Below, piece by piece: positions 5,005 through 11,635 of a DNA stretch of 11,635 nucleotides. A program made the position numbers and the translations under genes. Numbering within the stretch: position 1 is the stretch's first letter; each line of letters begins with the position of its first letter. Source of the DNA: Saprospiraceae bacterium (GTDB lineage: Bacteria; Bacteroidota; Bacteroidia; Chitinophagales; Saprospiraceae); assembly GCA_013001805.1 (NCBI GenBank), contig JABDLW010000241.1:1-11635 (forward strand), read 5' to 3'. Below the pieces are notes generated by a model. That model had not been told where the DNA came from. It saw nothing but the letters and a program-made list of their open reading frames with translations, and did not search any database.

Positions 5005-6333
5005 ATGACAGCACCAATGAAATTTGAAACAATGCAATTGCATGCGGGGCATGATGTAGATGACACAACCCGCTCCCGGGCCGTGCCTATTTACCAGACG
5101 AGCTCGTTTACTTTTAAAGATAGTGAACACAGTAGCAAACTTTTTGCCCTCCAGGAATTTGGCAACATTTATAGCCGCATTATGAATCCTACTACAGATG
5201 TCTTCGAAAAGAGAATGGCTGCATTGGAAGGAGGTGTAGCAGCGGTCGCCGTGAGTTCTGGACAGTCTGCACAATTCTTGGCCCTGACCAACATGATGCA
5301 GTCAGGGGATAATTTCGTGACAACCCAACATCTTTACGGAGGCTCCTACAATCAGTTTAAAGTGACCCTGAAACGTTTGGGCATAGAAGCTAGATTTAGC
5401 AAGGATGATCAGCCTCAATCTTTTGCGGAGTTAATTGATGAAAATACCAAGGCATTATACGTCGAAACGATAGGTAATCCGGAGTTTAATATTCCAGATT
5501 TTGAAGCCATGGCAGTAGTTGCCAAACATCATGGGATTCCATTTGTGGTTGACAATACGTTTGGTGCCGGTGGATATTTATGCCAACCAATTAAACACGG
5601 AGCCAATGTGATCGTTTCTTCAGCCACCAAATGGATCGGTGGTCATGGCACCAGTATCGGAGGGGTAATTATTGACGCGGGTAATTTCAATTGGGGAAAT
5701 GGCAAATTTCCACAATTCACTGAACCTTCAGAAGGATATCATGGCATGAAGTTCTGGGAAGTTTTCGGAGAAGGTAATCCACTAGGTATGCCTAATATCG
5801 CATTTGCCATTCGAGCCAGAGTGGAAGGACTGAGAGATTATGGCTCCTGCATGAGTCCTTTTAATGCCTTTCTCATGATCCAGGGTTTGGAAACGCTTTC
5901 TCTGCGAATGGACCGTATAACCGAAAATACTATGAAAATGGCAGAATGGCTGGAAGGTCATGAAATGGTCAAATCCGTTAATTATCCGGGTCTGCTCTCC
6001 AGCAAGTATTATGATCTTGCTAAAAAGTATTTACCAAATGGAGCAGGTGGTGTGTTAACATTCGAGATTAAAGGAGGCGCTGATAATGCCATGCGTTTTA
6101 TTGATAATCTAAAGTTAATTAGTCACTTGGCTAATGTAGGAGATTCAAAAACTTTAATTATTCACCCGGCCTCTACTACGCACCAGCAACTCTCAGAAAC
6201 GGAACGGTTGGCTTCGGGAGTGACAGATTCTCAATTACGGATCTCGGTAGGAACAGAGCACATCGATGACCTTATGCAGGATCTACAATATGCCTTTGAA
6301 AAAGTCTTCTCCGCTGCGATGGTGATGGCTTAG
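5005..6333 (+). CDS. metY: O-acetylhomoserine sulfhydrylase / aminocarboxypropyltransferase (MetY type)
   Basis: The product has 442 residues, the usual length of the MetY branch of the Cys/Met-metabolism PLP enzymes. It converts O-acetyl-L-homoserine and sulfide to L-homocysteine (or uses methanethiol), in cytosolic methionine synthesis. Visible landmarks are QLHAGHDVDDTTRSRAVPIY at the start, YSRIMNPTTDVFEKR (56-70) contributing phosphate-binding Tyr56 and Arg58 of a neighbouring subunit, the SSGQSAQ loop (84-90), NTFGAGGYLCQP (184-195) after Asp183, which contacts the pyridine nitrogen, the PLP-binding Lys209 in SSATKWIGGHGTSIGG, and LIIHPASTTHQQL with SGVTDSQLRISVGTEH near the C-terminus. 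The long insertion rich in Trp and Gly around 225-260 is typical of MetY rather than MetB/MetC. It stands alone, with no metX or homoserine genes next to it. Confidence 0.93.
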   Translation: MTAPMKFETMQLHAGHDVDDTTRSRAVPIYQTSSFTFKDSEHSSKLFALQEFGNIYSRIMNPTTDVFEKRMAALEGGVAAVAVSSGQSAQFLALTNMMQSGDNFVTTQHLYGGSYNQFKVTLKRLGIEARFSKDDQPQSFAELIDENTKALYVETIGNPEFNIPDFEAMAVVAKHHGIPFVVDNTFGAGGYLCQPIKHGANVIVSSATKWIGGHGTSIGGVIIDAGNFNWGNGKFPQFTEPSEGYHGMKFWEVFGEGNPLGMPNIAFAIRARVEGLRDYGSCMSPFNAFLMIQGLETLSLRMDRITENTMKMAEWLEGHEMVKSVNYPGLLSSKYYDLAKKYLPNGAGGVLTFEIKGGADNAMRFIDNLKLISHLANVGDSKTLIIHPASTTHQQLSETERLASGVTDSQLRISVGTEHIDDLMQDLQYAFEKVFSAAMVMA

Positions 6334-6354
6334 TGCAGATGGCTTTTGCCTCTG

Positions 6355-6388
6355 ATCGGGAGCATCGTGAATTAACGGTGTTCCCGAT
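6355..6388. terminator. Strong hairpin between convergent metY and CHAT genes
   Basis: ATCGGGAGCATCGT (6355-6368) pairs continuously with ACGGTGTTCCCGAT (6375-6388) over 14 bp, including two G-U pairs, around a GAATTA loop. It lies 21 bases after the sulfhydrylase stop and 22 bases beyond the CHAT stop, serving both directions. Neither strand has a strong T-run after the stem (ATTTACTT on plus), so it is either a weak bidirectional intrinsic terminator or a 3'-end-stabilising stem. Confidence 0.6.
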
Positions 6389-6410
6389 TTACTTCCGCAG
6401 GAATAGTTTC

Positions 6411-9350
6411 TCAACTTCTTCGGTTGAAAAATAATCGGGACTTTAATATTTTACTCAATCCCAAAATTGTAAAAATTAGCATTAAGGCAGCCCAATAATA
6501 GTATTTTCCTGATCTGATGGTCAGGGGCTTAGTATCTCCCATCAATATCAAGCTCGCCCAATTGGCCGGATGTGCCTGAACTGGATCAGCTTGTTGTAAA
6601 TAATTCAATTTTGCTTCTCGCAGTGCTTCCATCTTCCGCATTCCTTTTTTAAGATTGGTTAGGAATTGGGTGACAATAGTAAAAGTTGGCTGATCGCCAA
6701 CCCGCCAAAGACTCATGACAACATTAGAGCACCCTGCATACATGAAGGCTCGGGATAAACTCATAATCCCCTCTCCCCGATGCATTTGACCGTAGCCGGT
6801 ATTGCATCCACTTAAAATCACCAGATCGCTACTGACAGCGGTGTTATATATTTCATATGCATGCAAACTACCGTCAGCAAGAGTATCGGCGTCTTTTGAA
6901 AAAATTAGTCTCGACCTTTCGGGACTTTTATCTTCAACCAAAGTATGCATGGCCAGATGCAGAACCGATGAGCTTTCGCGCATCAATCGAAAATTTGTTT
7001 CTGTCGCTTCTTGATCAATATACTGTAACCCCTTGAAAATTTTTCTGCCGGCAGCAATTTCTTTCCGGGCAAATGGTAGGTCACTTAAACTATCACGAAA
7101 ATCGCTCTTAGAACCTTTACCATATACCGGAGCAAATCCAACATATGCCCAGGTTTTTTTATCCCGGCCCTGCTGACGCTGGCAAAATAGGGTGGCAGAG
7201 TTTGCCATGGTGATGGAATATCGTTGTACCAGGTAATTCAGCCTGGGGTCCTTACCGGTGCCGGTCAATAATGTTTCAAAGGGTATGTGGCCCAGAAGTC
7301 CATCGGGAATAATGACGAGGCGTTCCACTGGATTATCTTTTTGCAGAAACGGGGGAATTAGTTGTTCATATAATTGATGCGCTACAGGAGCTAAAAATTG
7401 ATTGCGCGGGTCGCTTACCATTTTACGAAATTGAGGTAAAGCGTCATCAATCACATTTCTCGGCTTCTGAGAGACAATGCAAGAATCCTTTAGGACGAGG
7501 AAAATGGTCCAAAGACTGTCGCCTTGAAAAAAAGATAGAAGTGCTTCGTCAGCCTCGAGAAATTGTCGCACTGCAGAAAGACGGATCGTTTCATGATTAT
7601 ATTTTAAATCAAAATAGTCCGGGTATGTCTGTTTAATAAAGAGAACCAGAGAATCATATTTATGCTTTAGAATATCAAGTTCAGTGCGGATTAAACTGTC
7701 GTCCGGATGATCTATCAGAGATGTTTTGGCCTGCTGGATTGAGCTTCGTAAGTCTGTCTCATCTTTTAATAATCCCTCCGGAATTCCCGAAATTCCTGTC
7801 AAAGTATTGGCATAGAGTGATTCACCCAATAAAATAGACTTGTTTTGTTCTGAAAATGAAAATGCTCTTTCCAGGTAGATTTCATTCCCAGTCAAATCAC
7901 CTAATTTCAAGCAAACTTGCAGTGCCCGATCATAGATTTGAATTGATTTTTCCTGAAAAAAAGCTTTCGACGCATTATTTATAAATCCACGCCGTAAGTG
8001 ATTGATAATTTGGTCAGCTTCTTCATAAAGACTTAAGGCGGAAGAAAGTCGACCGATGTCTTTCTCTACTTCAAATTGTCTTTGGAAAATATCCGCCTTA
8101 CCCAGTTTGAGGTCCAACAACTTTGGTAAGCTTAGAGTTGACCAGCTCGCATTTTCCTGATCATGGTTACTGCTGTCTACATCAATACTTTTTAATCCTT
8201 TCATGATGGCCTCATGAGCAAGGTCAAATCGATCCTGAGCCAGAAATAGTCTCGACTTTTTAGCAAATACCTCCGCCAATCGGGGATGCCTCTTTCCATA
8301 CGCATTGGACAGAATATTCAGCGAAAGATTGTAGTTCGACTCAGCATTAGAGAATTGCCTGTGGGCGAACTGAATATCTGCGATGCCTGTATAGTTGAGA
8401 GCAAGAGAATGATGATCTTTACTTAGGGAGTTTATTATGACATCTATGGCTGAATAAAAATAATCCAGTGCCTGATCCTCTCGATCTTGAGCTGCAGCCA
8501 ACCTACCCAACTCATATAAACTAGTGCCATGCACCTCGTACAGATCATTATCGATTGCGATAGGTATGCTTTTCTGTATGTAATGCATTGCCGATGTGTC
8601 TTGACCTATTTTGCCATAGGCCTGGCCTAGATCAAGATAGTTGTAAGCTAATACCCAGTGGTTCTCACCACCTAGTAAAATGTCCATATGAATTGCTTTA
8701 TGAAAATATTCAATCGCCTGCTCAATATCATCCAGATGGCTGTAAGCAATGCCCATATTTACCAGTAGGCCCGATATCCGCTCATGACCTTGGGGATGTT
8801 CTATTTGCAAAATGGGAAGTGCCCGGTGATAGTAGTCGAGGGCATTGAGGTAGTCACCAAATTGGGCGGCAGTTGACCCCATATTCGAAAACGAAATAGC
8901 TGTGCGAACATGGTTTGGTCCATGGTGAGCTAAAATAAGTTCATGTGACTTGTACTGAAATTCCCGCTGTAATTTTACATGACCGAGTGTTTGATAGGCC
9001 GCAGAGAGTCCCATATAGGGACGGTGTAGTTTAAATTCATCTTCCGGGAAAAGTTTTAGATACTGTGTGACACAATTATGGTAGTAATCGATCGCTTTTC
9101 GTGGTTGTTGTAATCGATAATATGTGTTTCCCAAAGCCAGGTATCCCTCAGCAGTTTTTTCGATCATTCTCGCTTCCTGGTACCGGTCAATCATTTGTTG
9201 ATAAAGAACAACCGCACGGTCATACTGTCTCGCCCGGTAAAGCGAGTCGGCCTCATTTTCAATAGCAAGAATGGCTAATGAGTCAGTTTGGCTGTGCAAG
9301 TAGTTGCCAAACCACCACAATATTCCAGTCAGTACCAAAATACGTTTCAA
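6411..9350 (-). CDS. Secreted, membrane-anchored TPR-CHAT caspase-like protease
   Basis: The product has 979 residues. The start is TTG at 9350: it is preceded by AAAAAGG six bases upstream and gives a clean signal peptide (MKRILVLTGILWWFGNYLHS, cleavage before Gln21), while the next Met is residue 53. Residues about 28-380 form a run of TPR units, several of the Kinesin-light-chain type, for example NMGSTAAQFGDYLNALDYYHRA near 156-177. About 410-590 is a helical linker. The CHAT domain covers about 590-940, with SSVLHLAMHTL carrying His802 and LVILSGCNTGYG carrying Cys849, the expected catalytic dyad of clan CD peptidases; IPDGLLGHIPFETL at 681-694 is also typical. A hydrophobic helix (about 949-967) and a basic tail end the protein. 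With a signal peptide and C-terminal anchor, the TPR and CHAT parts should face the periplasm. The substrate is unknown. Confidence 0.9.
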   Translation of the reverse strand: MKRILVLTGILWWFGNYLHSQTDSLAILAIENEADSLYRARQYDRAVVLYQQMIDRYQEARMIEKTAEGYLALGNTYYRLQQPRKAIDYYHNCVTQYLKLFPEDEFKLHRPYMGLSAAYQTLGHVKLQREFQYKSHELILAHHGPNHVRTAISFSNMGSTAAQFGDYLNALDYYHRALPILQIEHPQGHERISGLLVNMGIAYSHLDDIEQAIEYFHKAIHMDILLGGENHWVLAYNYLDLGQAYGKIGQDTSAMHYIQKSIPIAIDNDLYEVHGTSLYELGRLAAAQDREDQALDYFYSAIDVIINSLSKDHHSLALNYTGIADIQFAHRQFSNAESNYNLSLNILSNAYGKRHPRLAEVFAKKSRLFLAQDRFDLAHEAIMKGLKSIDVDSSNHDQENASWSTLSLPKLLDLKLGKADIFQRQFEVEKDIGRLSSALSLYEEADQIINHLRRGFINNASKAFFQEKSIQIYDRALQVCLKLGDLTGNEIYLERAFSFSEQNKSILLGESLYANTLTGISGIPEGLLKDETDLRSSIQQAKTSLIDHPDDSLIRTELDILKHKYDSLVLFIKQTYPDYFDLKYNHETIRLSAVRQFLEADEALLSFFQGDSLWTIFLVLKDSCIVSQKPRNVIDDALPQFRKMVSDPRNQFLAPVAHQLYEQLIPPFLQKDNPVERLVIIPDGLLGHIPFETLLTGTGKDPRLNYLVQRYSITMANSATLFCQRQQGRDKKTWAYVGFAPVYGKGSKSDFRDSLSDLPFARKEIAAGRKIFKGLQYIDQEATETNFRLMRESSSVLHLAMHTLVEDKSPERSRLIFSKDADTLADGSLHAYEIYNTAVSSDLVILSGCNTGYGQMHRGEGIMSLSRAFMYAGCSNVVMSLWRVGDQPTFTIVTQFLTNLKKGMRKMEALREAKLNYLQQADPVQAHPANWASLILMGDTKPLTIRSGKYYYWAALMLIFTILGLSKILKSRLFFNRRS

Positions 9351-9639
9351 AGCATGCCTTTTTGCTGGTTATGAAATTACTAAAAATGCTTCTGAAATGT
9401 CTTTGCCGGACACATATGGAATAATTCCATCCTGATAAACTTTCGGGGTCAGAGGGAAATAATCTTGCTGGCACTCTGAACTCTTTCTAGCCACAGTGCT
9501 GATTAACAGTTTTCAAAAAAAAAACCTGGATGATCGGTAATAAAAAGATCATACGATCTATCAATAAGCGAATTAACAACAAAATCGAACCGGGATGGAT
9601 ACAGTGACAATAAAGACGATTACCCTGGAGGAGGTCATG
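9351..9639. promoter_or_regulatory. Divergent regulatory region between CHAT and sigma-factor units
   Basis: About 290 bases separate the CHAT start from the best start of the small plus-strand gene, so both promoters should lie here. Visible elements are a run of ten A residues (9515-9524) and the dyad AGATC-ATAC-GATCT (9546-9559). I could not find a convincing TTTG/TAnnTTTG Bacteroidota promoter by eye on either strand. If the ECF factor autoregulates the locus, its own promoter motif should be in this interval. Confidence 0.4.
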
Positions 9640-9897
9640 ATGAATAAAGAAGCACTGCGTTTCCAGGGGATCATGATACTGGATCACGGCTGGCACCACT
9701 TAATACAAAGCTGCACCGAGGAGGGGATTAGCGTGGTGATGCCCAATTTTTTGGTGAGTCCCCATTTGATCCTACAAACGATTGTCCAATTAAATCGAAC
9801 TTTGATTGTGACTTCGCAGGAGATCTGGAGCAAGATTAGGGAAGCTTTTGAATGCAATCCATCTTTATTGGAGAAAATGTCCGTAATGCTGTTTTAA
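9640..9897 (+). CDS. Small protein of unknown function upstream of the ECF sigma factor
   Basis: The frame is open from ATG 9595 (100 residues), but GGAGGAGG at 9627-9634 lies five bases before ATG 9640. That favours an 85-residue product beginning MNKEALRFQGIMILDHGWHH; ATG 9637 is three bases earlier. The sequence looks like a compact soluble alpha/beta protein: a possible strand IMILDH, a Cys-Thr-Glu-Glu-Gly turn, strand ISVVMPNF, helix HLILQTIVQLN, strand RTLIVTS and helix QEIWSKIREAFE. No signal peptide, membrane helix or recognised motif is present. The gene is divergent from the CHAT gene and lies 56 bases before the sigma factor gene in the same direction, so it is probably cotranscribed with it. 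It could be a regulator of the locus, but that is only positional inference. Confidence 0.5.
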   Translation: MNKEALRFQGIMILDHGWHHLIQSCTEEGISVVMPNFLVSPHLILQTIVQLNRTLIVTSQEIWSKIREAFECNPSLLEKMSVMLF

Positions 9898-9953
9898 GAT
9901 ATTTTCAGTTGCAGAGAAAGTGCTATATTCAGAAGTGAATTACAGTATCAGTA

Positions 9954-10529
9954 ATGGCCTTGATAGATGAACAATTAGAACAGAACACGATCGAACGCAT
10001 TAAATTAGGTGACCGGGTTTTTCTGAAAGACTTATACCAGCGACACCGGCAAGAATTTACAACTTGGGTCAAACGGCAGTACAGGGTAGATGAGTCTTAT
10101 GCCGCAGAAACTTATCAAAATGCATTCACGGCACTGTATTATAACGTGAGGGAGGGGAAATTGCAGGTCTTAACCAGTCAAATAAAAACCTATCTATTCG
10201 CCATTGGCCGAAATCAATTGAGGGACCGGTTGAAATCAGATAGAAAATTTGTTGACCTGTCGGAGGACTTTGAATTTCAGGGGGTAGCCGACCATGACAT
10301 CATGGAAAAATACGAGAAGAGTCATATAAAGGATCTGGTGAGTAAATTATTAATAAAAATCGGTGAACCCTGTGAGACGGTACTCAAATTATATTATTTC
10401 AAGCACTTCTCGATGGAGGCAATAGCCGCCCATATGAATTATAAAAGTGAGCAGATTGCCGCTAAGAGAAAATTTATCTGTCTCAAACAGATAAGAGAAA
10501 TAATGGTGAGCCAAAAGAGTAGCTTATGA
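9954..10529 (+). CDS. ECF-type RNA polymerase sigma factor
   Basis: The product has 191 residues, the normal length of group 4 sigma factors. Region 2 spans about 22-95: LKDLYQRHRQEFTTWVKRQY, then the AAETYQNAFTALYYNV helix (core-binding region 2.2 with the D/E-x-x-Q/N-x-x-F pattern) and IKTYLFAIGRNQLRDRLK for -10 recognition. Region 4 spans about 127-185: LLIKIGEPCETVLKLYYFKHFSMEAIAAHMNY, then KSEQIAAKRKFICLKQIRE as the -35-binding helix-turn-helix. It directs RNA polymerase to a dedicated promoter set. The stop overlaps the next start in ATGA (10526-10529), so sigma factor and putative anti-sigma factor are translationally coupled. There is no Shine-Dalgarno. The divergent CHAT gene is a candidate functional partner. 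Confidence 0.9.
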   Translation: MALIDEQLEQNTIERIKLGDRVFLKDLYQRHRQEFTTWVKRQYRVDESYAAETYQNAFTALYYNVREGKLQVLTSQIKTYLFAIGRNQLRDRLKSDRKFVDLSEDFEFQGVADHDIMEKYEKSHIKDLVSKLLIKIGEPCETVLKLYYFKHFSMEAIAAHMNYKSEQIAAKRKFICLKQIREIMVSQKSSL

Positions 10530-11254
10530 CCAAAATTAACGATCGACTTATTCAGAGATATCTGGACAATCAGCTTTCAGATAAGGAAATGTCGGAGTTT
10601 GAATTGCGAGTGAAAGGGGATCCAGCCTTAGCAAAAGAAATAGAAGAATTAAAGTCCCTGGATCTCGCTTTTGAAAGTGTAGGAGCAGAGACGTTTCGAT
10701 CTGAATTGCAAAGTTGGGAATCAGAGCGTGAAAAACCAGGTAAAACGATCTCACTAAGAACTATTTTATCTATTGCCGCTTCTTTCATTATATTAATCAC
10801 CGCCTCCATCTTAATTTTACAACCTGCTGAATATTCAAACCAGGAATTATATGCTGAATATTACGTACCCTATCCAAATCTGATAACGGCTCGTGACGGC
10901 GCTGTGGACCTTACGCTGGAACAGGGTATGGAAGCCTACACAGCGGGAAATCATGGAGAGGCAATACGTTTTCTCACAACTTATTTGAACGATGGAGGTG
11001 AGGACAAAGGGGCTAAGCTTTATCTGGCTATTACGCTGATGCAAATCGATGAAGATAAATTGGCTTCTGCCCATTTAATGGAAATGCTGACCGATCCACT
11101 TTATGGGCAACAAGCTCAATGGTATCTTGGCTTGCTCCGGCTGAAAAATAATGATGAAACACAAACTGTCGAGATTTTCCAGCAAATTTCCGGAGAAGCC
11201 AATCATTACCGTCAGCAGGAAGCAAAAGAAATCATTAAAAAGAAAGGACTTTAA
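10526..11254 (+). CDS. Single-pass membrane TPR protein, putative anti-sigma factor
   Basis: The product has 242 residues and begins in the ATGA overlap with the sigma factor. Residues 1-70 are cytoplasmic and resemble the helical start of anti-sigma factors (DRLIQRYLDNQLSDKEMSEF, then DPALAKEIEEL), but no Cys is present anywhere, so a zinc-binding HxxxCxxC site is absent. A transmembrane helix spans about 79-98 (ILSIAASFIILITASILIL). The outer part starts with ELYAEYYVPYPNLI (107-120), a motif common in Bacteroidota proteins of this type, and continues with TPR-like helical pairs from about 130 to 235 (EQGMEAYTAGNHGEAIRFL, then GAKLYLAITLMQI, and QQAQWYLGLLRLKNN). The arrangement suits a membrane-bound anti-sigma factor whose outer TPR part senses a signal or binds a partner. 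The anti-sigma role is inferred from position and topology. Confidence 0.8.
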   Translation: MTKINDRLIQRYLDNQLSDKEMSEFELRVKGDPALAKEIEELKSLDLAFESVGAETFRSELQSWESEREKPGKTISLRTILSIAASFIILITASILILQPAEYSNQELYAEYYVPYPNLITARDGAVDLTLEQGMEAYTAGNHGEAIRFLTTYLNDGGEDKGAKLYLAITLMQIDEDKLASAHLMEMLTDPLYGQQAQWYLGLLRLKNNDETQTVEIFQQISGEANHYRQQEAKEIIKKKGL

Positions 11255-11444
11255 TCCAGGAGCGGGAAATTTCAATTTGTCAGATCAGGACCACATCCCA
11301 CTTTGAAATAGGATGATTCGCATCAAACTCAGTCTACAAGAATTCATCCCGAATTATAAGGAGTATAGACTAATAGATATTTTAGGCTCATTGAAAAGAA
11401 TATTGGCCCAAACAGGCGATTTTACAATTTCACGTAATTGATGC

Positions 11445-11452
11445 TATCTTTA
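11445..11452 (+). promoter_or_regulatory. Possible Bacteroidota -7 element
   Basis: TATCTTTA matches the TAnnTTTG consensus at five of six fixed positions, with TTTT at 11420-11423 about 21 bases upstream as a poor TTTG. It lies about 85 bases before the candidate gene start at 11537. The rest of the 11255-11536 gap has no gene; its other visible structure is the palindrome pair at 11488-11515. Confidence 0.25.
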
Positions 11453-11487
11453 GGTAGTATCACTAAATCCTCATCATGTTGGGATGG

Positions 11488-11515
11488 CGTGCACTATAGT
11501 GGTGATCACCACGCT
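11488..11515. promoter_or_regulatory. Two overlapping palindromes ahead of the last ORF
   Basis: CACTATAGTG (11492-11501) and GTGGTGATCACCAC (11499-11512) are each perfect dyads and share three bases. They are enclosed by GCGTG (11488-11492) and CACGC (11510-11514), which pair with each other. The block ends about 20 bases before the candidate start at 11537. It could be an operator or an RNA hairpin in the leader of the next gene; there is no T-run, so it does not look like a terminator for the upstream gene. Confidence 0.4.
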
Positions 11516-11536
11516 AACAGATGAACCAAAAAACCA

Positions 11537-11635
11537 ATGGAGAAGAAAACCCGGCCGACTTCTGATTCCCGTGACTCATCCAGAAAGCCTAGTGGAGCAA
11601 ATTTGTTGTCGGAGATTGAGCAACTCACCCAAAGA
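11537..11635 (+). CDS. Possible N-terminal fragment of a further gene (runs off window)
   Basis: ATG at 11537 opens a frame that continues for 33 codons to the window edge, starting MEKKTRPTSDSRDSSRKP and continuing into a helix-like LLSEIEQLTQR. An in-frame TGA at 11522 limits the start. The basic, Ser/Arg-rich N-terminus looks cytoplasmic and disordered; no domain can be recognised. A competing open frame from ATG 11484 also reaches the edge, but its composition is less protein-like. The direction agrees with the sigma/anti-sigma unit, 282 bases upstream. Confidence 0.4.
   Translation, partial: MEKKTRPTSDSRDSSRKPSGANLLSEIEQLTQR

Noticed and set aside
9283..9474. Minus-strand 63-codon ORF across the CHAT start
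   Set aside because: It overlaps the signal-peptide codons of the CHAT gene in another frame and has no protein-like features.
6411..11254. CHAT locus as a type III-E CRISPR (Craspase) or gasdermin defence system
   Set aside because: No Cas7-11/gRAMP, Csx30, Csx31, CRISPR repeats or gasdermin-like hydrophobic protein is present; only the TPR-CHAT plus sigma theme is shared.
11484..11635. Open frame from ATG 11484 to the window edge
   Set aside because: It begins inside the palindrome block and has a less protein-like composition (clustered Cys, Arg, Pro) than the frame at 11537; kept out pending more sequence.

Overview
The window looks like a chromosomal segment of a Bacteroidota bacterium, most probably of the Saprospiria type. 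The reasons are A-rich translation starts that mostly lack a Shine-Dalgarno, secretion signals ending in Q, a TPR-CHAT protein beside an ECF sigma factor and a membrane-anchored TPR protein, and intergenic palindromes of the CCCTAAAGGG, CTGACAGATT and CACTGAGCGGAGTC kinds that I associate with this phylum. The taxonomic call is inference; there is no rRNA or other marker gene.

Layout. 1-221 (-) is the 5' part of a small cupin protein. 222-1188 is a repeat-rich stretch with three related copies of a hairpin-bearing repeat and a CCCTAAAGGG/CCCTTTAGGG inverted pair around a small Cys-rich lipoprotein gene (553-879, -). 1189-1659 (+) is a lipoprotein with an NTF2-like (DUF4440/SnoaL) fold. 1660-2123 is gene-free and holds degenerate palindromic repeats. 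2124-3126 (+) is a two-gene unit, a TlpA-like thioredoxin overlapping a stand-alone DsbD alpha-type domain, ended by an intrinsic terminator that lies partly inside the last codons of the convergent gene. 3170-4504 (-) encodes one polypeptide joining an N-terminal [2Fe-2S] ferredoxin, a class III nucleotide cyclase and a C-terminal globin. 5005-6333 (+) is an O-acetylhomoserine sulfhydrylase (MetY type), separated by a strong hairpin from a convergent 979-residue TPR-CHAT protease-like protein (6411-9350, -).

Divergent from the CHAT gene are a small unrecognised gene (9640-9897), an ECF sigma factor (9954-10529) and, overlapping it by four bases, a single-pass membrane protein with an anti-sigma-like N-terminus and an extracytoplasmic TPR region (10526-11254). 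A possible further gene begins at 11537 and runs off the window.

Two parts deserve attention. The first is the ferredoxin-cyclase-globin fusion, which would place a redox cluster and a haem gas-binding domain on either side of a second-messenger enzyme. The second is the divergent CHAT / ECF sigma / anti-sigma locus. Predicted topology puts the CHAT peptidase and the TPR half of the putative anti-sigma factor on the same outer face of the inner membrane, so a proteolysis-controlled sigma switch is a testable idea. It would be loosely parallel to the TPR-CHAT/Csx30/sigma arrangement of type III-E CRISPR systems, although no CRISPR component is present here.
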